From Streptomyces seoulensis (lineage in GTDB: Bacteria > Actinomycetota > Actinomycetes > Streptomycetales > Streptomycetaceae): 64,000 nt of DNA. Below are positions 16,539 to 24,234 of this stretch, piece after piece (within the stretch, counting starts at the first letter, position 1; each line of letters opens with the position of its first letter). The position numbers were made by a program, and so were the translations under genes. The notes below the pieces were generated by a model that was not told where the DNA came from, searched no databases, and was given only the letters and a program-made list of their open reading frames with translations. The stretch is from positions 2,386,853 to 2,450,852 of the forward strand of contig CP054936.1 in assembly GCA_013364255.1 (NCBI GenBank), in the 5' to 3' direction.

Positions 16539-17624
16539 ATGACCGAGGTACTGCTCGCCGTGGGCACCCGCAAGGGCCTGTTCATCGGACGGCGGCGCGG
16601 CGGCGACTGGGAGTTCGACGACCGCCCCCACTTCAACGCGCAGGCCGTGTACTCGGTGGCCGTGGACACCCGCGGCCCGGTCCCGCGGCTGCTGGCCGGC
16701 GGCGACAGCGCGCACTGGGGCCCGTCGGTGTTCCACTCCGACGACCTGGGTCGCACCTGGACCGAGCCGGCCCGCCCCGCGGTGAGGTTCCCCAAGGACA
16801 CCGGCGCCTCGCTGGAGCGGGTGTGGCAGCTGCACCCGGCGGCGGCGGAACCGGAGGTGGTGTACGCGGGCACGGAGCCGGCCGCGCTGTACCGCTCCGA
16901 GGACCGCGGCGAGAGCTTCGCGCTGGTGCGCCCGCTGTGGGAGCACCCGACGCGGTCGCGATGGGTGCCGGGCGGCGGCGGTGAGGGCCTGCACACGGTG
17001 GTGACGGACCGGCGCGACCCGAACGCCGTCACGGTCGCCGTGTCGACCGCCGGGGTGTTCCGCACCCGCGACGGCGGGGCGAGCTGGTCCCCCGCGAACC
17101 GCGGTGTCTCCGCCGTGTTCCTGCCCGACCCGAACCCGGAGTTCGGCCAGTGCGTGCACAAGGTCGCCCAGGACCCGGCCGACCTCGACCGGCTGTACCT
17201 GCAGAACCACTGGGGGGTGTACCGCAGCGACGACGGCGGCGCGAACTGGACCGACATCGGCGCGGGGCTGCCCTCGACGTTCGGTTTCGCCGCGGCCGCC
17301 CATCCGCACCGCGGCGACACGGCGTACGTCTTCCCGATCAACGCCGACGCGGACCGGGTGCCCGCCGGCCACCGGTGCCGGGTGTTCCGCACCTCGGACG
17401 CGGGCGGCAGCTGGGAGCCGCTGTCGGCGGGCCTGCCCCGGGAGGACCACTACGGCACGGTGCTGCGCGACGCCCTGTGCACCGACGACGCCGATCCGGC
17501 GGGCGTCTACTTCGGCAACCGCAACGGCGAGGTGTACGCCTCGGCGGACGACGGCGACAGCTGGCGGCAGGTGGCCGCGCACCTGCCGGACGTGCTGTGC
17601 GTGCGCGCGGCGGTGATCGCATGA
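16539..17624 (+). CDS. Six-Asp-box beta-propeller (sialidase/VPS10-like fold), no signal peptide
   Basis: A 361-residue protein. The ATG at 16539 follows GGAGG with an 8-base gap. It consists of propeller blades with six Asp-box motifs (S-x-D-x-G-x-[TS]-[WF]) at about residues 65, 117, 173, 227, 282 and 332. Examples are [20 protein letters not shown] and [10 protein letters not shown]. Such propellers occur in sialidases, photosynthesis factor YCF48 and VPS10 receptors. No signal peptide or sialidase FRIP motif is visible, so enzymatic sialidase activity is not supported and a cytoplasmic propeller of unknown role is more likely. It is followed 125 bases later by uracil-DNA glycosylase. Confidence 0.8.
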   Translation: MTEVLLAVGTRKGLFIGRRRGGDWEFDDRPHFNAQAVYSVAVDTRGPVPRLLAGGDSAHWGPSVFHSDDLGRTWTEPARPAVRFPKDTGASLERVWQLHPAAAEPEVVYAGTEPAALYRSEDRGESFALVRPLWEHPTRSRWVPGGGGEGLHTVVTDRRDPNAVTVAVSTAGVFRTRDGGASWSPANRGVSAVFLPDPNPEFGQCVHKVAQDPADLDRLYLQNHWGVYRSDDGGANWTDIGAGLPSTFGFAAAAHPHRGDTAYVFPINADADRVPAGHRCRVFRTSDAGGSWEPLSAGLPREDHYGTVLRDALCTDDADPAGVYFGNRNGEVYASADDGDSWRQVAAHLPDVLCVRAAVIA

Positions 17625-17749
17625 CCGCGTCGGGCGTCCTCGGTCCGCCTGCGGCGCCGGCGGCACCGGCCGCACCGGACCGGCCGTCTCCGGCCGGTGT
17701 CCGGCAACCGCTTGATCACCGCCCCGGGACCGGCAGTAGGGTGACGCCC

Positions 17750-18427
17750 GTGGCACCACGACCCTTGCATGAAATCGTCGAAGCCGGCTGGGCACAGGCC
17801 CTGGAACCCGTGGCCGGACGGATCGCCCAGATGGGCGACTTCCTGCGCGCGGAGATCGCCGCGGGACGCACCTACCTCCCGGCCGGGGCGAACGTCCTGC
17901 GGGCCTTCCAGCAACCCTTCGACGAGGTACGCGTCCTGATCGTCGGACAGGACCCCTATCCCACTCCCGGGCACGCGGTGGGACTGTCGTTCTCGGTCGC
18001 GCCCGAGGTGCGCCCGCTGCCCGGCAGCCTCATCAACATCTACCGCGAGCTGCACAGCGACCTGGGGCTGCCCCAGCCGTCCTCCGGCGATCTGACGCCG
18101 TGGACCCAGCAGGGCGTGCTGCTGCTCAACCGGGCGCTCACCACCGCCCCGCGCAAACCGGCCGCCCACCGGGGCAAGGGCTGGGAAGAAGTCACCGAGC
18201 AGGCGATCCGGGCGCTGGCCGCGCGCGGCAAGCCCCTGGTGTCGATCCTGTGGGGCCGCGACGCCCGCAACCTCCGTCCACTGCTCGGCGATCTGCCCTC
18301 GGTGGAGTCGGCCCACCCCTCCCCCATGTCCGCCGACCGCGGCTTCTTCGGCTCCCGTCCGTTCAGCCGCGCCAACGAGCTGCTGATCGGGCAGGGCGGA
18401 CAGCCGGTGGACTGGCGCCTGCCGTGA
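17750..18427 (+). CDS. ung: Uracil-DNA glycosylase (family 1)
   Basis: A 225-residue enzyme that removes uracil from DNA in base-excision repair. The water-activating loop reads [11 protein letters not shown] (about residues 65-75), the actinobacterial form of the GQDPYHGPGQA motif. The DNA-intercalation and catalytic loop is HPSPMSA (about 187-193), followed by [14 protein letters not shown]. The GTG at 17750 is preferred: the family start [14 protein letters not shown] follows and TAGGGT lies 7 bases upstream, consistent with a leaderless message. A GTG 9 bases earlier is also in frame. Its stop overlaps the GTG of the kinase gene that follows. Confidence 0.95.
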   Translation: MAPRPLHEIVEAGWAQALEPVAGRIAQMGDFLRAEIAAGRTYLPAGANVLRAFQQPFDEVRVLIVGQDPYPTPGHAVGLSFSVAPEVRPLPGSLINIYRELHSDLGLPQPSSGDLTPWTQQGVLLLNRALTTAPRKPAAHRGKGWEEVTEQAIRALAARGKPLVSILWGRDARNLRPLLGDLPSVESAHPSPMSADRGFFGSRPFSRANELLIGQGGQPVDWRLP

Positions 18428-19416
18428 CGGACCGGCCGGCGGCCGGCCCGGTGGGATTCCTCGCCGTGGACTCCGGCGGCTCCGGGATCCGGGCCGTCGT
18501 CGGGACGCCCGGTCGCGGACCGCTCGCCGAGCGCCGCTCGCCGGTGCCGGTGCGCACCGGGGAGCGGGGCATCGACCCGGCGCACCTGATGGAGCAACTG
18601 GTGCCCATGGCGCGGGCGCTGGTCGCGGAGGCCGGGGTGGAGCGGCTGGAGAGCGCCGTCGTGGGGGCCGCCGGGTTCGCCACCCTGGGCGACGCCCTGC
18701 GCGCCGAACTGCCCGGCGCGCTGGCGCGGGAACTCGGAGTGCGCGAGGTCGCGTTGGCCGCCGACGCCGTCACCGCCTACGCCGGTGCGCTCGGTTCGCG
18801 CCCCGGCGCCGTGATCGCCGCCGGGACGGGGATGATCGCGCTCGGCACCGACCTGGCGGCCTGGCGGCGCGCCGACGGCTGGGGGCATCTGCTGGGCGAC
18901 TGCGGCGGCGGCGCGTGGATCGGCCGGGCCGGCCTGGAGGCCGCGCTGCGCGCCCACGACGGACGCGACGGCGGCTCGGCGGCGCTGCTCGCGCGCGCCG
19001 AGGAGGCGTTCGGACCCATGCCCGAACTGCCCGGCAGACTTTACCCGCGCCCCGACCGCGCCGCCGTCCTGGCCTCCTTCGCCCCCCAGGTGGCCGCCTG
19101 CGCCGCCGACGACCCCGTGGCGGCCGGTGTGCTGCGCGCCGCGGCCCGGCACATCGCCGAGTCCGCCGCCGCGGTGTGCCCGCCGGAGGGCGAGCCGCTC
19201 ATCGCCCTCACCGGGGGACTGTTCAAGACGGGCGAGCCGCTTCTCGTCCCGCTGGAACGGGAGCTGACGGCACGGCTGCCGCACGCGCGGCGCGTCACCG
19301 CCGAGGGCGACCCGCTGCACGGCTGCGCGCTCCTGGCGGCCGAGCTGGCCGACGGCGCGCTCGCCCTGCCGGGTGACGAGAAGATGCTGTACGTCCCACC
19401 GGCACAAAGGGACTGA
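18424..19416 (+). CDS. BadF/BadG-type ATPase, probable N-acetylglucosamine kinase
   Basis: A 330-residue ASKHA-fold kinase. Its GTG overlaps the TGA of ung (GTGA), so the two are translationally coupled. Motifs in order: phosphate-1 loop [13 protein letters not shown] (about 14-26), phosphate-2 region [10 protein letters not shown] (about 132-141), [14 protein letters not shown] (about 158-171) and adenosine segment LTGGLFKTG (about 260-268). These fit the BadF/BadG/BcrA/BcrD ATPase family, whose sugar-kinase branch phosphorylates GlcNAc. The substrate is inferred from family similarity. No nag operon is visible, but a DasR-like site lies 2.4 kb downstream. Confidence 0.85.
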   Translation: MTDRPAAGPVGFLAVDSGGSGIRAVVGTPGRGPLAERRSPVPVRTGERGIDPAHLMEQLVPMARALVAEAGVERLESAVVGAAGFATLGDALRAELPGALARELGVREVALAADAVTAYAGALGSRPGAVIAAGTGMIALGTDLAAWRRADGWGHLLGDCGGGAWIGRAGLEAALRAHDGRDGGSAALLARAEEAFGPMPELPGRLYPRPDRAAVLASFAPQVAACAADDPVAAGVLRAAARHIAESAAAVCPPEGEPLIALTGGLFKTGEPLLVPLERELTARLPHARRVTAEGDPLHGCALLAAELADGALALPGDEKMLYVPPAQRD

Positions 19417-19624
19417 TCCCCCGACCGATCGCCCACATCCCGACGTGTCGACCCCGCGCCGGACAAGTGCGCCGATGTCCTGGGCGAGTTGTCGCATCCG
19501 ACCTGTTTGCGCCCATAGAACATGCTTGATCAGTACGTAACTCATCAGACAAAACCGGACGGAAACCGCTCACCTGCACCCTCCCCGAACAGGGGCACCG
19601 CGAAAGCCAGTAACATGCGGCGCC

Positions 19625-20548
19625 ATGAGCTCCCCCACTGGGCCCGCGTCCGGCCTGCCAGTACGAATGCCGCGCCCCCGCCAGCCCGGACGGCACCGCC
19701 GACCCGAACCGCTGGCGGCTCCCGAGGGCGCGCCCGCGCTCGTCCTCGCGGTGCCGGGCACGCCCGGCGCGGCCACGCGCGGCCTCGCCGAGGAGGTCGT
19801 GAGCATCGCCCGTTCCGAGCTGCCCGGCCTGGACGCCCTGATCGGCTACCTCGACGGTGACGACGCGGAGTTCCCGACCCTGCAGTCCGTGCTCGCGCGC
19901 GCGGCCGACGGCCGGACCGCCCGCTACGAGCAGGCCCTCTCCGCCGGTCTCGAGGTCAAGGAACCCGACGGTCCGGTGGCGGTCGTCGTCCCGCTGCTCG
20001 CCGGCCCGGACGGCGCGCTGCTGCGCCAGGTCCGCCAGGCCGTCATGGACAGCCGGGTCGCGGCCGAGCTGACCGACGTCCTCGGCCCGCACCCGCTGCT
20101 CGCCGAGGCGCTGCACGTCCGGCTGTCGGAGGCGGGTCTGGCCCGCGCCGACCGGGCCCGGCTGTTCACGGTGGCGACCGCGGCGGACGGCATCATCCTC
20201 GCCTCGGTCGGCGGCGACGAGGCCGTGCAGGCGGCCGGTATCACCGGCATGCTGCTGGCCGCCCGCCTCGCCGTGCCGGTGATGGCCGCCGCCCTGGACC
20301 AGGAGGGCTCGATCTCGGCCGTCGCCGAGCAGCTGCGCTCCTCCGGCTCCCAGCAGCTGGCCCTGGCTCCGTACCTGATCGGTCCGGAGATCGGCGCCGA
20401 GCTGCTCGAGGCCGCCGCCGGGGAGGCGGACTGCGCCGCCGCCGAGTCCCTCGGCGCCTACCCGGCGATCGGCAAGCTCGTCCTGGCCAAGTACACGACG
20501 GCTCTGGGCATCGCCCCGCAGCAGGCGCAGAGCACGCCGGTTCTCTGA
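19625..20548 (+). CDS. CbiX/SirB-like protein lacking the chelatase histidines
   Basis: A 307-residue protein with two CbiX-type half domains, the fold of sirohydrochlorin ferro/cobaltochelatase in siroheme and cobalamin synthesis. Where functional members read HG[ST]R after the first strand, this one has AVPGTP (residues 42-47). The later GYHxRxD-type His segment reads AGPDGALL. Both metal-binding His motifs therefore appear to be gone. The C-terminal half keeps family features such as LALAPYLIGP and GAYPAIGKLVLAKY. The start ATG has no ribosome site; TAACAT lies 8 bases before it. No tetrapyrrole gene is nearby. A strong terminator follows at 20618-20655. Confidence 0.75.
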   Translation: MSSPTGPASGLPVRMPRPRQPGRHRRPEPLAAPEGAPALVLAVPGTPGAATRGLAEEVVSIARSELPGLDALIGYLDGDDAEFPTLQSVLARAADGRTARYEQALSAGLEVKEPDGPVAVVVPLLAGPDGALLRQVRQAVMDSRVAAELTDVLGPHPLLAEALHVRLSEAGLARADRARLFTVATAADGIILASVGGDEAVQAAGITGMLLAARLAVPVMAAALDQEGSISAVAEQLRSSGSQQLALAPYLIGPEIGAELLEAAAGEADCAAAESLGAYPAIGKLVLAKYTTALGIAPQQAQSTPVL

Positions 20549-20617
20549 CCCTGGTCCCCGCCGGACGCCACGGCACCACGCACGAACGCACGACCCGCAC
20601 GACCCGCACGACCGCGA

Positions 20618-20655
20618 CGAAGGGCCCGCTCCGTACCGACGGGGCGGGCCCTTCG
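20618..20655. terminator. Bidirectional hairpin terminator
   Basis: Perfect 12-base arms CGAAGGGCCCGC and GCGGGCCCTTCG enclose a 14-base loop. It lies between the convergent CbiX-like gene and the lactonase gene, so it can end both transcripts. There is no T-tract, as is common in this genus. Confidence 0.8.
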
Positions 20656-20730
20656 CCGTGCGAGCCGCGTCACCCGGTCTGCGCGTCGGGCGGGTCGCCG
20701 GGCGGGTCGCCGGGCGGGCCGCCGGTCGGT

Positions 20731-21771
20731 TCAGCCGATGACCACGCAGGAGGCGGCCGGCACCCGTACCGCTCCGGCGCGCGCCGGCAGCCCGGTGGCC
20801 GGGTCCACGGCGAACCAGGTCACCTCGCCGGAGCGCTCGTTGGCGACGTACAGGAAGCCGTCACAGAAGGTCAGCGCCCGTGGCCAGTGACCGCCGCACG
20901 GCACCGTCCCCGCCCGCGTCAGCCGCTCGCCGTCCGCCTCGACGGCGAAGGCCGACAGCACGTCCTCGCCGCGGGTGGCGATCCACAGGAACCGGCCGTC
21001 CGGCGCGACCACGATGCCCGAGGGGTAGGCGTCCCCGGTCGGGGTGTCCGGCAGGACCGGGGCCTCGGCCAGCGGCTTGAGCGAGCCGGCCGCTGCGTCC
21101 CAGCGGCAGACCGTGACGGTGGGGGTGAGTTCGTTGACGACGTAGGCGTGCCGGCCGTCCGGGTGGAAGGCCAGGTGGCGGGGGCCGGAGCCGGGGCGCA
21201 GCGCGATCTCCCGGTGCAGGTCGAGCCTGCCGTCCGTCAGCGCGCAGACCCGCACCGAGTCGGTGCCCAGGTCGACGCTGACCGCCCAGCGGCCGCTGGG
21301 GTCGGGCTGCACCTGGTGGGCGTGCGGGCTCCGCTGGCGGCGTTCGTTCGGGCCCGATCCGCTGTGCCGGAGCTGCCCGGAGGGAGCGTTGCCGAGGCGT
21401 CCGTCGGCGCGGACGGGGACGGCGGTGACGCTGCCGGAGCCGTAGTTCGCGGTGAGGACGTGGCCGTCGAACAGGCTCAGGTGGGTGGGGCCGCTGCCGT
21501 CGATCCGTACGGGCGGGCCGGTGAGTTCGAGCGCCTCGCCCTTGACCCGGTAGGCGGCCACCGCGCCCTCGGCGGTCTCGCTGACGGTATAGAGCGTGTC
21601 GCCGTCGGGCGACAGGGCCAGGTACGAGGGGTCGGCGACGTTGTCCGCGCTGGTCAGCGGGGTCAGCGCCCCGCCGTGTTCGGCCACGGCCGCGGTGACG
21701 ACGCCGGGGCCGCCCGCCGCCGTGAACGATCCGATGAACGCCCGCCGTGCCCGCCTGCCGCCGTCTGCCAC
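20731..21771 (-). CDS. Lactonase-family beta-propeller (6-phosphogluconolactonase type)
   Basis: A 346-residue seven-blade propeller of the YkgB/Pgl type, which hydrolyses 6-phosphogluconolactone or related lactones. The minus-strand GTG at 21769-21771 follows AGGGG by about 8 bases. Family runs are visible: FIGSFTAAGGPGV near the start, PSYLALSPDGDTLYTVSE, the metal-site-like NERRQRSPHAHQVQPDPSGRW, GPRHLAFHPDGRHAYVVNEL, and GHWPRALTFCDGFLYVANERSGEV near the end. No signal peptide is clear, although the N-terminus MADGGRRARRAFIG has twin Arg residues. A promoter with TACCGT as -10 and a DasR-like site across the -35 region lies upstream. Confidence 0.88.
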   Translation of the reverse strand: MADGGRRARRAFIGSFTAAGGPGVVTAAVAEHGGALTPLTSADNVADPSYLALSPDGDTLYTVSETAEGAVAAYRVKGEALELTGPPVRIDGSGPTHLSLFDGHVLTANYGSGSVTAVPVRADGRLGNAPSGQLRHSGSGPNERRQRSPHAHQVQPDPSGRWAVSVDLGTDSVRVCALTDGRLDLHREIALRPGSGPRHLAFHPDGRHAYVVNELTPTVTVCRWDAAAGSLKPLAEAPVLPDTPTGDAYPSGIVVAPDGRFLWIATRGEDVLSAFAVEADGERLTRAGTVPCGGHWPRALTFCDGFLYVANERSGEVTWFAVDPATGLPARAGAVRVPAASCVVIG

Positions 21772-21825
21772 CGCTGAACCCCTCTCGGTCGACCCCTGCG
21801 GTGACGGTAGCAGCCGATCACGCGC

Positions 21826-21836
21826 GGTCTAGACCA
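21826..21836. promoter_or_regulatory. DasR-like (dre) site before the lactonase gene
   Basis: GGTCTAGACCA matches 11 of the 12 central bases of the DasR consensus TGGTCTAGACCA. CTAG-centred palindromes are rare in such GC-rich DNA. It lies 55-65 bases before the lactonase start and about 17 bases upstream of a possible -10 (TACCGT, minus strand, 21804-21809), so binding would overlap the -35 region. Confidence 0.5.
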
Positions 21837-21908
21837 AGCGGGCGGACGTGTTCCCGTCCCGGACGGCCCGGGGCGGGAGCGCGCGTCTCAGGGGCGGGAC
21901 CGTGTGTC

Positions 21909-23402
21909 TCAGGCTCCGACGAGCGGGGAGCCCGAGGGGGCGCGCAGGGGCGCGGACAGCTCGGCCAGGGCGCGTTCCAAGCCGTGCAGGTGAGCGAGCG
22001 CGCCGGCCTCCGCGGCCGGACGGGCGGTGACGTCGGCGACGGGTCCGGCGCCGCCGGTGAGTGCCTCCACCGCCGCCTCCACGCGCCAGCAGGCGGCGGC
22101 CAGACGGGCGTCGTGGGAGGCCTCCGGGTCGGCGGCGACGGCGACCAGGCCGCGGATCTCGCGGGCGCAGTCGTCGAGCGAGCGGAGGACCTGCCGGGCG
22201 CGGCGCCTGCGGCCGCGCATCGGGTTCAGCGGGTGCACGAGCGGCGCCACGGAGAGCCGTACCCGGCCGAGCAACTGCTCCAGCTCGGCCACCCGGAGCG
22301 CCGGGTCGGCGTGTGCCGCGCCCGCGAGCCGGGCTGCCGCCTCGCCGGTGCAGGCGTGGACGCAGCGCAGGGCGCGCTGGATCCAGGCATCGGTGACGGC
22401 GTGGGTGCTGACCGGCAGCAGGAACAGCACGGCCAGCCAGGCGCCGAGCGCGCCGACGGCGGTCTCGCCCAGACGCAGCGCGAGCAGGTGGGGGGTCAGC
22501 ACGCCGAGCAGGCCGTAGAGCGATTCGGCGAGCACCGTGACCCAGAGCATCATCCAGGTGTAGGACACGGCGGCGGTGTAGAAGATGCCGAACACGCTCA
22601 CGGCGACGAGCAGGGCCGTGGGCAGTGCGGCTCCGTGCAGCGGGGCGACGACGAGGACGCCGAGGCCGATGCCGAGCAGCGTGCCGAGGACCCGGCGGAA
22701 GCCGCGGACCAGGGTCTCGCCGCGCGAGGCGGTGTTCACGAAGACCCACCAGGTGGCGCCGACGGCCCAGTACCAGCGCTGTCCGGACATCAGTTCGCCC
22801 ACGACGAGGGCGAAGCCGGCGCCGGCGACCGCCTGCACCGCCTGCCGGGTGGTCACCCGGGCCAGTCCCGCCCCGGCCGGCGGCGCGGGCACGACGGGCG
22901 GAGGCAGCCGGCGCTCGTAGCACCACAGGCCGAAGCGCGCCGCCGCCGCGCTGAGCACGGACAGGACGACGGCGGCGGACAGCTCGGGCAGCTGTCCCGG
23001 TGTGGCGTGCAGGAACTGGGCCACGAAGAAGGTCATGAACGCGAACACGCCGAGGCTGTGGCCGCGCGGTCCCCAGCGCCGCGCGTACACACCGGCCCCG
23101 ACCACGGCGAGGAAGGCGAGGTCCCGGGCCAGGGGGTGGTCGTGCAGCACGGACGCGGCGGCGAGGACCGGGATGCCGACGAACGGCAGCAGCGCGGTGG
23201 TGCCGGCCTGGCCGCGGACCGTGGGGTCGGTGACCGTGAACAGCGCGAGCAGCGCGGCGAGCCCGCCGGTGACGGCGCCCGTGAGCGAGTGTCCGGCGGC
23301 GGCGCTGACGAGGACCGCCAGGCCGATGCCGAGGACGGCCCGGGCGGCGAAGCGCAGCCGCGCCCGCCCCGGGTCCGGAGCCGCGAACACCCTCTTCAGC
23401 AC
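21909..23402 (-). CDS. FUSC-family membrane protein
   Basis: A 497-residue inner-membrane protein. The GTG at 23400-23402 follows AAGGGGG by about 9 bases and gives MLKRVFAAPDPGRARLRFAARAV. Two blocks of about five to six helices flank a cytoplasmic linker with KRL/RYER residues (EGRRLPPP type). This is the fusaric-acid-resistance/aromatic-exporter layout. The C-terminal 180 residues are helical and cytoplasmic. The open frame continues upstream through a terminator hairpin, so an N-terminal extension is possible but unlikely. The neighbouring divergent gene is an Lrp/AsnC regulator, the likely controller. Substrate unknown; aromatic or amino-acid-like compounds are typical of the family. Confidence 0.85.
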   Translation of the reverse strand: MLKRVFAAPDPGRARLRFAARAVLGIGLAVLVSAAAGHSLTGAVTGGLAALLALFTVTDPTVRGQAGTTALLPFVGIPVLAAASVLHDHPLARDLAFLAVVGAGVYARRWGPRGHSLGVFAFMTFFVAQFLHATPGQLPELSAAVVLSVLSAAAARFGLWCYERRLPPPVVPAPPAGAGLARVTTRQAVQAVAGAGFALVVGELMSGQRWYWAVGATWWVFVNTASRGETLVRGFRRVLGTLLGIGLGVLVVAPLHGAALPTALLVAVSVFGIFYTAAVSYTWMMLWVTVLAESLYGLLGVLTPHLLALRLGETAVGALGAWLAVLFLLPVSTHAVTDAWIQRALRCVHACTGEAAARLAGAAHADPALRVAELEQLLGRVRLSVAPLVHPLNPMRGRRRRARQVLRSLDDCAREIRGLVAVAADPEASHDARLAAACWRVEAAVEALTGGAGPVADVTARPAAEAGALAHLHGLERALAELSAPLRAPSGSPLVGA

Positions 23403-23473
23403 TGCTGACCGCCCCCTTGGAATACGTGGGTGCCCCGGGACGCGTCTCGCGCGCCGCACCGGACACCGGCATG

Positions 23474-23502
23474 AAAAAGGCGCCGCGGAAGTCCGCAGCG
23501 CC
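23474..23502 (-). terminator. Intrinsic terminator in the FUSC leader (possible attenuator)
   Basis: On the minus strand an 11-base stem with one mismatch and a 2-base loop (GGCGCTGCGGA, TCCGCGGCGCC) is followed by TTTTT. This is an unusually classical Rho-independent terminator for this genome. It stands about 72 bases before the FUSC start, and no leftward gene precedes it, so it probably ends transcripts early under some condition. Confidence 0.55.
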
Positions 23503-23564
23503 ATCGACGTGTCCATCACAGCATCACGATGGCCCTTGGCTCAAGTGACTCGCTTTCCACTGGA

Positions 23565-23660
23565 CCATTGGCGCAGCTGGACGCTTTCGATCACTGCTGA
23601 TCACAGGCCAATGGACGACGTCCTCTGGCCCAGACCGTCCGCTCCCCGTTGAGCCATTGG
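23565..23660. promoter_or_regulatory. Three CCATTGG boxes, candidate Lrp-binding array
   Basis: CCATTGG at 23565-23571, its exact inverse CCAATGG at 23608-23614, and CCATTGG again at 23654-23660 are spaced 43 and 46 bases apart, about four helical turns. Lrp proteins bind such phased arrays as octamers or hexadecamers. They lie upstream of the Lrp gene. Confidence 0.45.
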
Positions 23661-23704
23661 TACAGTCGACGTCGATCAACGAACGCACCAGGAGGCGGCG
23701 CGTC

Positions 23705-24181
23705 ATGGCCGTGGACGAACTCGACACCCGCATCCTGCGGCTGCTCCTCGAACAACCGCGCACCAGCGTGCGCGAGTACGCCCGCATCCTCGGCGTGGCG
23801 CGCGGCACGCTCCAGGCCCGGCTGGACCGTCTGGAGCGGGACGGTGTGATCACCGGCACGGCCCCCGCCCTCTCCCCCGCCGCGCTCGGCCACCCGGTGC
23901 TCGCGTTCGTGCACATCGAGGTGACCCAGGGCCACCTGAACGACGTGGGGGACGCGCTGGCGGGGGTGCCGGAGATCGTCGAGGCGTTCTCCATCACCGG
24001 CGGCGGCGATCTCCTGACCCGGGTGGTGGCGCGGGACAACGCGCATCTGGAGGACGTGATCCAGAAGCTGATCAGCCTGCCCGGCGTGGTCCGCACCCGC
24101 ACCGAGGTGGCGCTGCGCGAACGTGTCCCGCACCGGATGCTGCCGCTGGTGGAGTCGATCGGCCGTACGGCCCGGAGGTGA
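23705..24181 (+). CDS. Lrp/AsnC-family transcriptional regulator
   Basis: A 158-residue regulator. The ATG at 23705 follows AGGAGG with an 8-base gap; an upstream in-frame ATG lacks one. Residues 1-55 are the AsnC-type HTH (LDTRILRLLLEQPRTSVREYARILG, then GTLQARLDRLERDGVI). Residues 70-150 are the RAM ligand domain. It includes FVHIEVTQG and GGGDLLTRVVARDNAHLED, the ligand loop. It probably senses an amino acid or related effector and controls itself and the divergent FUSC exporter; this is inferred from position. Confidence 0.92.
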   Translation: MAVDELDTRILRLLLEQPRTSVREYARILGVARGTLQARLDRLERDGVITGTAPALSPAALGHPVLAFVHIEVTQGHLNDVGDALAGVPEIVEAFSITGGGDLLTRVVARDNAHLEDVIQKLISLPGVVRTRTEVALRERVPHRMLPLVESIGRTARR

Positions 24182-24234
24182 GCCGGGCGCACCGGAGGTG
24201 AGCCGGGCGCGCTCCGCCAAGCGCCGCCGGGCCG

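Larger units (their letters stand above)
23403..23704. other. Divergent control region FUSC/Lrp
   Basis: No gene is recognised. The region contains a terminator-like hairpin reading toward FUSC (23479-23502) and three CCATTGG/CCAATGG boxes at 23565-23571, 23608-23614 (inverted) and 23654-23660. It therefore looks like a complex regulatory spacer rather than empty sequence. Confidence 0.6.

Noticed and set aside
23403..23519. N-terminal extension of the FUSC protein beginning MDTSMALRTSAAP
   Set aside because: In frame but runs through the terminator stem; the GTG at 23402 has the better ribosome site. It is kept only as a possible leader reading frame.
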